From Congeria kusceri (Eukaryota; Mollusca; Bivalvia; Myida; Dreissenidae), in the NCBI GenBank assembly GCA_027627225.1, contig CM051029.1:7582890-7646889 (forward strand): a stretch of 64,000 nt of DNA, in the 5' to 3' direction. Below, one piece after another: positions 58,230-64,000 of the stretch. The translations under genes and the position numbers were made by a program. The notes beneath the pieces were generated by a model, which saw only the letters and a program-made list of their open reading frames with translations, searched no databases and was not told the DNA's origin. Positions within the stretch are counted from its first letter, which is position 1. Every line of letters starts with the position of its first letter.

Positions 58230-60228
58230 AAACTTAAAGTTTTATATTCTTTCCCATTCGGAGTACCTGGACATTATCGTATGCTTAATATCGGACCGTC
58301 CAATACGGAAAATATCGTACCCACGCGCGACCAATGGTGAAATATTTGACGGTCACATGGTACGAATGACGAGTGCTAATTGGGAGATAGACATAGGTAT
58401 ATATTAATAATATATACTATATTTTATTGAGTTTAAAAGTATAAGTTATATAAATGTATTACCATATAGAACCAAGCAGTGTAATGTGAATGTTTACACC
58501 CAACTTTACAGCTCCTTACTGTATTGCATTACGATGATTTGAAAATTGAACTTCATGATGCTATGCCATTACACCGTTTTAATAAGAAGATGTGTAGTTG
58601 GTTTTCTTTCATTTCATCGTGCCTCAGAAAGTCGCAATTCCGTTACTCTGGTTTACATCCAACCAACGAGTAATTAAATAAAATAATTATTGTATGCTAT
58701 TGCTGTTTAATATGAAGTGCGATGCTGTGAGGTTAAAGGGACTATGTTAACGAAATATTTACTTTCTATTTCACTCTACATGAAAGCAGATTATAAAAAT
58801 GAGCTATACTAAGACATTTGCATTAACAAAATATAATACACATTGAGATAGTTGATATAAACAAATTACCAAAAACGTTTGAACAAATTAAAACCCTAAG
58901 TGGATATCGAACTCACGACTATGGAGCCATACGAATAAATAAAAATAGACAGCGCTTTGACCAAATACGCTATTCTGCTTGGTAATGACTCGTGTGTAAA
59001 CTATGTTTCTCCCAAATGCTCTGAAGTATGACGTCAAAATGTAAACATGAAAAGCGCCTAACAAAAACGACCCTTATTATAAATTGATTTTTATCTCATA
59101 ATGCGTACACTATTTTCCCATTATATAGATTCTGTTAGAACTTTCCTTATGTGCCAGTATTTATATCTTTATTTCATATTTTATTAAAGAAACAGCCCCC
59201 TTGGGGCCCTTTTCGATGACATTGTTCATGTAATCTTTATTTAAATTTACACGTGTTATGACTATTGCTGTGCCAAGTGTGATGTTCGACGCCCGTAAGC
59301 TCCAATGTGTTTTGCATTAAACGTTCACTTCAGTGTTATTCCATTTGGTGTACAGTCGCCTTTTAAGCGACTAAATTATGGTGTGAGGTTTTGCGCCCAA
59401 GAAACCGGCTTAAACCCGCAATTATTTTCATTGACTGTTCCAAGTAGGATACATGCACCTTAGTTTTATTCAAATTTGTGTTTTGTCTTGGTTACGTGTT
59501 TTTGTATTGAGCTGTATTGTTTTGGCAATAGGTCTCTTGCCGTAAATAAAGGACCATGGGCTGCTAATAAGAGTTCTCTTCTGCTGCTGCAGCAGGAGTT
59601 TCACTTTGTTTATATTGAAGAAATTATTCCTCTTATATTACCTTTTTAAATATACAAAATAATCCATTTGCGAAATACCTTACACTTTCAGTCACCTGCA
59701 ATTATAAGCAGTGTGAGGAGGTTTGACAACAACGTCAGCTGGTTTTGAACTATAAATGGGCGAGTAATGACGTTATAAAGATTTTATGTTACAAAGAAAA
59801 CACGCCCATTGGACAGTGTAATAGCGCGTAATCGATTTGTGAGTGTGCTAAAGATGATGATGATGATGATGATGGTAATGATGATGTCCTTTGGTTAGAA
59901 CTCGCTAATTGACGATTTAACTAACATAATTGCACTTAATATCTCCTAATTCAATAGCTCTACGACTCTTTAAAACATGTGCGATAGGTCCAATCACGTG
60001 ATCAATGGGCGTGTTTTTATCACATGTCTACTTTAAAGTGCAGTTACAAGTAGTTAAACTTCCGATGAATTAATGATTTTACAGGATAACACAAATAGTT
60101 CATATTATATTATTCATATTATTCACATTTTTCTCTCTATAATATTATATTTTTTCAATTGTATATATTTACTTGCACCATACAAATACTTAACCTTGAT
60201 TGTAAGATTTTAAAAGAACTTCATTATT
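58230..60228. other. intergenic, repeats and unrecognised sequence
   Basis: Holds a minus-strand tRNA-like segment (58,985-58,895, GAGTTCGATATCC box B), a less AT-rich stretch at 59,190-59,610 that may be a mobile-element 3' end, and a (GAT)n microsatellite near 59,854. No exon seen. Confidence 0.4.
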
Positions 60229-60468
60229 TTAATCACATGCTATACCTTGTTTTCAGTGAAATACGGCCATTACGAATTGTTTTATCTTACACATGTGTAT
60301 GATAAACACAATTTAGCGTTTTCATTGGCTATTTATTATTTGACTGACCAATCGCATGACTTTATTTTTGGTAAATGACGTCATGTCAATTACAAAACCT
60401 TGAGGATTTACCAACTAATTTTGGTAACAGAAAATTTAGTTTCGTTTAAAAGCATGTGATTAAAAAGA
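60229..60468. repeat. MITE-like element, about 240 bp
   Basis: Terminal inverted repeats TTTAATCACATGCT and AGCATGTGATTAAA. No coding capacity. Confidence 0.55.
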
Positions 60469-60471
60469 TCT

Positions 60472-60590
60472 GACACTCGTAGTCATTTCATACCATATTG
60501 TGTTAACCTTGTTCAGAAAATTCGTTAGTAAGCTCGTCAAAATTTCTGAACTCGTTTAATAAAATATAGTATGAAATGACAACTCGTGTC
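60472..60590. repeat. short inverted-repeat element
   Basis: Arms GACACTCGTAGTCATTTCAT and ATGAAATGACAACTCGTGTC enclose about 80 bp. Directly abuts the preceding MITE-like element. Confidence 0.6.
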
Positions 60591-60594
60591 AAAT

Positions 60595-62708
60595 TCTATA
60601 TTTAAATCGCTGTAAGAACCACAACCAGTAACGTCACCACACCAATTGCTGCATTATGCGGTATTATGCTCGACAGCACAGTCATTCAGGTAAACCAGCA
60701 CAGCATCGCTATTTCTTAGAGAAAATGCATGTATTACTAAATTGACGTATTGCCAGTATAGCTGATATGTGTTGTGAATGCAATCATGTTTACGATCTAC
60801 CCATACGTATCCTTCTATCTTTAGATATAACGCCAAACGACGACGTTAAGTAAACATCGTTTTAAACAATGTGTTAGTGTCCACGTGGAACTGTTGTGTA
60901 TTGCACATATTACAGGGGCATGTCGATGTTATTTATTTTTGGTAAATATCGACCAATATACTCGTACTTTCCTGTTTATCTCAAATATGGTTTTCAAGTA
61001 GCGACAATTATGATTCATTAAAAACACAATATACAAAGACAACAACATTTATTGATACGGTCACACGGTTCAAGAAGGATTCGAGCTCCAGTTTAAAAAG
61101 TCATCGCGCACTTCAATACAAACTGTATAAACATTTGCAATATCTAATGCAGTTATCTTACAAACGCGTTAAAACGGTGTCTAACCACGTTTCCAATTGC
61201 AAAGATGAATGTTGTTTTACTATTTTGTAATAAAATATAGGAATAATGAAACTCCAGAGACACCATCAGGAGAGAAATCCTTATAACCATCCGCTGGTCC
61301 ATTATTTGAGGCAAGTGACCAGTTGACTATACAATACAGAACAATACATACAACACAACACACAACATAACAAATGATTAAAACTGGGGTCATCGCATTG
61401 CAGCGGTCAATTCAAAGATTTGGGGTTTAAAAAGGTTTAAAGGCATGCCGAACCTCACATTTACACCAGAATTAATCACAAAAACACGCACTTCTAAATA
61501 AACTTAAACGTCATAGCATTGCAATTCAAATTAAATAGTAATAAAATAGAATATTAATTCAATTGAATTACAATTTAATTACTCAGTTGTTTAATGTTCA
61601 ACAGAGCAACATAATTGCAATTTTCTGAGGCAGAATGAAATGAAGTAAATACAATTGTCAGCTTAATCCCTTCTTGTTGACAAGATTTCAAGACCTAGCA
61701 TCATATAATACAAATCACAGAGCATCGTCGTGCATCTTTGGGAAGAAGCCCGTTAAACGTGCTATACAAGGCCAGATTAGATAGATTGGTTGTATATGTT
61801 TAATATTTATAACTAATATAATTGAAATAGTAATTTAATATTCAACTAAAACGATCATTACTACATGTACTTATGCAAATAGAAAATTAAAAAAGTGTTA
61901 ATTCTACAAAAAGTGAATCAAGTACTACATTTAATATGTTGGTGTCCATGTGCCGTAGACTACTTACTTGCTAATCGGTTATAACGCGTTGTGGACAGGT
62001 TTTAAAGCTGATACTGTTTCAATTAAATCGATAAATATTTAAAGCTGTTTACCCAACGAGAATACATAATTATTTACAGTTATTTACAGTATATTTCGTA
62101 TTTAATTTTATTTTCATCGTTACACTTAAATGGAAACATTTTATAAACGGGTTTATTTCTAAAATGATTCGCCTGTAGAATATCACGCACTAGAGTATGT
62201 GTCAAAGTTTAACTGACACAACTCTTCTTCTGAAATACAAAAACATATACATGTTTGTGTTTGCACTTGTTTCGTATCACTAATACAATAGCATTGCCCA
62301 GTACAATTTAGCTTTTTAAATGTATTATAGTGTCCTCTATCAAATTTAATTTGTCAACCTTATTTCCGAAGGAACACAAGACGAGTAATGGTTTCTGTGA
62401 TTTGTATAAGTACTATACAGATTAAATGTTTGAATGTTATCAGGCAATCACACATCAGATGCCAGATATACTGTCACTCAATAATTATTAAACATATTGA
62501 CGCCTTCACAATATTACAGTAACAATAAGCGTGTTGGAATTTTTGCATGAAAACAATAAAGTTAAAGTTAATTTATGTTATTTCGGAATTAAGTTTCTTT
62601 CAGCATTACACTGACTTCTACATCGTACTTTTTTTATTTCAAACGTATAAAGTGTTAATAACGATTTTGTTTATTGTAACAAATTGATGACACTTTATAT
62701 CTTTGTAG
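60595..62708. other. intergenic, nothing recognised
   Basis: AT-rich sequence upstream of the downstream Ig cluster. I found no signal-peptide exon or extra Ig exon. Confidence 0.4.
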
Positions 62709-63014
62709 ATCGACCTGTTGTACCTACGATCACCTATAACATTCTACCACACTTAGATAAAAGTTGGATTGCAACACTAAACGAAACGATAAGATTTATA
62801 GTAATAAGTGCCGTTAAGTTGGTGTGCTCAGTAAACAGTATGCCGACTTCCGTATATTCCTGGGGTCCTGGACACGAATGGAGTATTCGAGTAATTAATG
62901 TCACGCGCACAACGAACACGAACTACACATGCACGGAGAAGAATACCATGGACACCACTTTAAAAAAAAAGGTAACTGGTAGAAACTCTTCAACAGGATA
63001 TCTTAATTTACTAT
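62709..63014 (+). CDS. Ig exon, paralogue of receptor Ig5
   Basis: 306 nt, phase 1-1 (tttgtag|AT ... CTAT|gtaagt), open. Core VKLVCSVNSMP, VYSWGPGHEW, TNYTCTEKNTMD. Same position in the Ig5-Ig6-Ig7 order as 20,043. Either part of a gene continuing beyond the window or the last intact exon of a decayed copy. Confidence 0.6.
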
Positions 63015-63124
63015 GTAAGTATTAGAATCGACTATATAATTCATCCAACAATAAATTGAAGGGAAATAAAATAGAGCAGGCTAAACTTATTTATTTATAA
63101 ATTGAAAGGTAATTTACTTTAGAG

Positions 63125-63417
63125 ATGGACCTGACAACATAATAGCCAAATACAACAACAACACACTGATTGACAATGTTCTTAAATTCATTAAAGGCTG
63201 ATCGTTCTCAATTTTATGTTTTGCCGGCAGCACACCAGCTCCTAGTATTTCAGGGTATGGCCATGGGGCTCAAGAAGGAAATATCCTGATCATTATTTGA
63301 TGCAGCACTGACTTTAACAAAAATATAACATGCAGAGTAGTTAACACCATGGTAGAAACTGTGGAACATAGCGTTAGCGAGACAGCGCACCTGACATTTA
63401 ACCTTTTGATGTGCTAT
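63125..63417 (+). pseudogene. Ig exon, paralogue of receptor Ig6, disabled
   Basis: Aligns with 20,472-20,762 (GPDNIIAKY with GPGIPTAKY; KFIKG*SFSILCFAGS with KVINGRSFTISCLATS). Two in-frame TGA codons, loss of the core Trp region, and a 2-bp insertion before the donor (tat|gtaaat). Confidence 0.65.
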
Positions 63418-63643
63418 GTAAATAATGTTAGCGAATATTGGGCATATGTATACATGGATTTTTTTTTTCATATCACTCTTGATTTAGATTTTGAATATAA
63501 ATATACTTTTTTTTCTAGCGAGTGTATTACATTCCATAATTCAAATCATCAACATGGTTTCCATAAATAATTGCATGTGTACTAATCCCTAAATATTAAT
63601 TGCAATTAAACAAAATGTATGATACTTTTAATTGAATTTACAG

Positions 63644-63923
63644 ACGCGCCGGCTGTTCAACGTTTGCAGAATCGATGCGTTCTACTCAACACGTCTCTAA
63701 CAGTTACATGAACCTTAACGGAGGCTGGCAATCCACCAGATCAACCTTTACATGGATAAGGAAGGACACGAGTACAGTGGTGTGTACAGGACAAACACTA
63801 ACAATCAACAACATTGGATTGACCGATGAAGGTGTATACCAATGTAGTGCATCAAACAGAATGCAGCCTATTGGAAACGAAGTGGTGCACGGAATCAGCC
63901 GACATTCTATATAAATGTTGAAT
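63644..63923 (+). pseudogene. Ig exon, paralogue of receptor Ig7, disabled
   Basis: Aligns with 20,938-21,222. The first core Cys codon is TGA (LTVT* against LTIEC), a one-base deletion shifts frame before TWIRKDTST, and another shift precedes the retained donor GAAT|gtaagt. The distal part still reads LTDEGVYQCSASN. Confidence 0.65.
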
Positions 63924-64000
63924 GTAAGTTAAATAACTATTGCGTTCATATTTAAATGTGTTATACCTATAACTTTAAAGAGCATATTTAAATTCAAAAA

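Overview
The window is animal nuclear DNA: AT-rich, with short exons of about 50-315 bp flanked by consensus GT/AG splice sites, long introns, tRNA-derived SINE-like repeats, foldback elements and microsatellites. The extracellular Ig/FN3 exon style and a repeat type I associate with bivalve genomes (the '(r)aggtcacaattcaaagt...' family at 38.2 and 53.8 kb) suggest a bivalve mollusc, possibly Dreissena-like. The species is inference; no database was searched.

The main gene is on the + strand at 16,094-29,944. It is a type I immunoglobulin-superfamily receptor. Fourteen phase-compatible exons plus the terminal exon give one uninterrupted frame of about 1,152 residues: signal peptide, nine Ig-type domains (one per exon, all phase 1-1), one fibronectin III domain, one transmembrane segment, and a tyrosine-rich cytoplasmic tail over three exons. 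The tail contains a perfect match to the ITAM consensus YxxL-x7-YxxL (Y1099 and Y1110) and a C-terminal YVNM motif. On the - strand at 8.4-1.4 kb, head-to-head with it, lies a shorter, partly decayed paralogue (signal peptide, Ig, Ig, FN3, TM, tail). Its tail also fits the ITAM consensus (YxxL-x8-YxxI), although upstream exons carry stops and frameshifts. An orphan copy of the main gene's promoter/signal-peptide segment sits between them at 10.26-11.46 kb.

From 26,823 to 58,001 the window is a direct tandem duplication of a unit of about 15.5 kb (unit A 26,823-42,341; unit B 42,342-58,001). Each unit holds the three cytoplasmic-tail exons of the + strand receptor and, on the other strand, candidate exons of another tyrosine-rich tail. 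Decay is reciprocal. Unit A keeps the full + strand tail but has a broken - strand tail. Unit B has a premature stop that removes the YVNM segment of the + strand tail, yet keeps an open - strand tail. The rest of each unit is repeats (SINE-like elements, foldbacks, a 45-bp tandem array, an AAC microsatellite) and sequence in which I recognise no gene.

From 58 kb onward there is a promoter-like CCAAT/TATA segment, several MITE-like elements, and at 62.7-63.9 kb a duplicated triplet of Ig exons corresponding in order to Ig5-Ig6-Ig7 of the main gene, with the second and third copies disabled. The window therefore looks like a birth-and-death cluster of Ig receptors in which the signalling tails duplicate and degenerate independently of the ectodomains.
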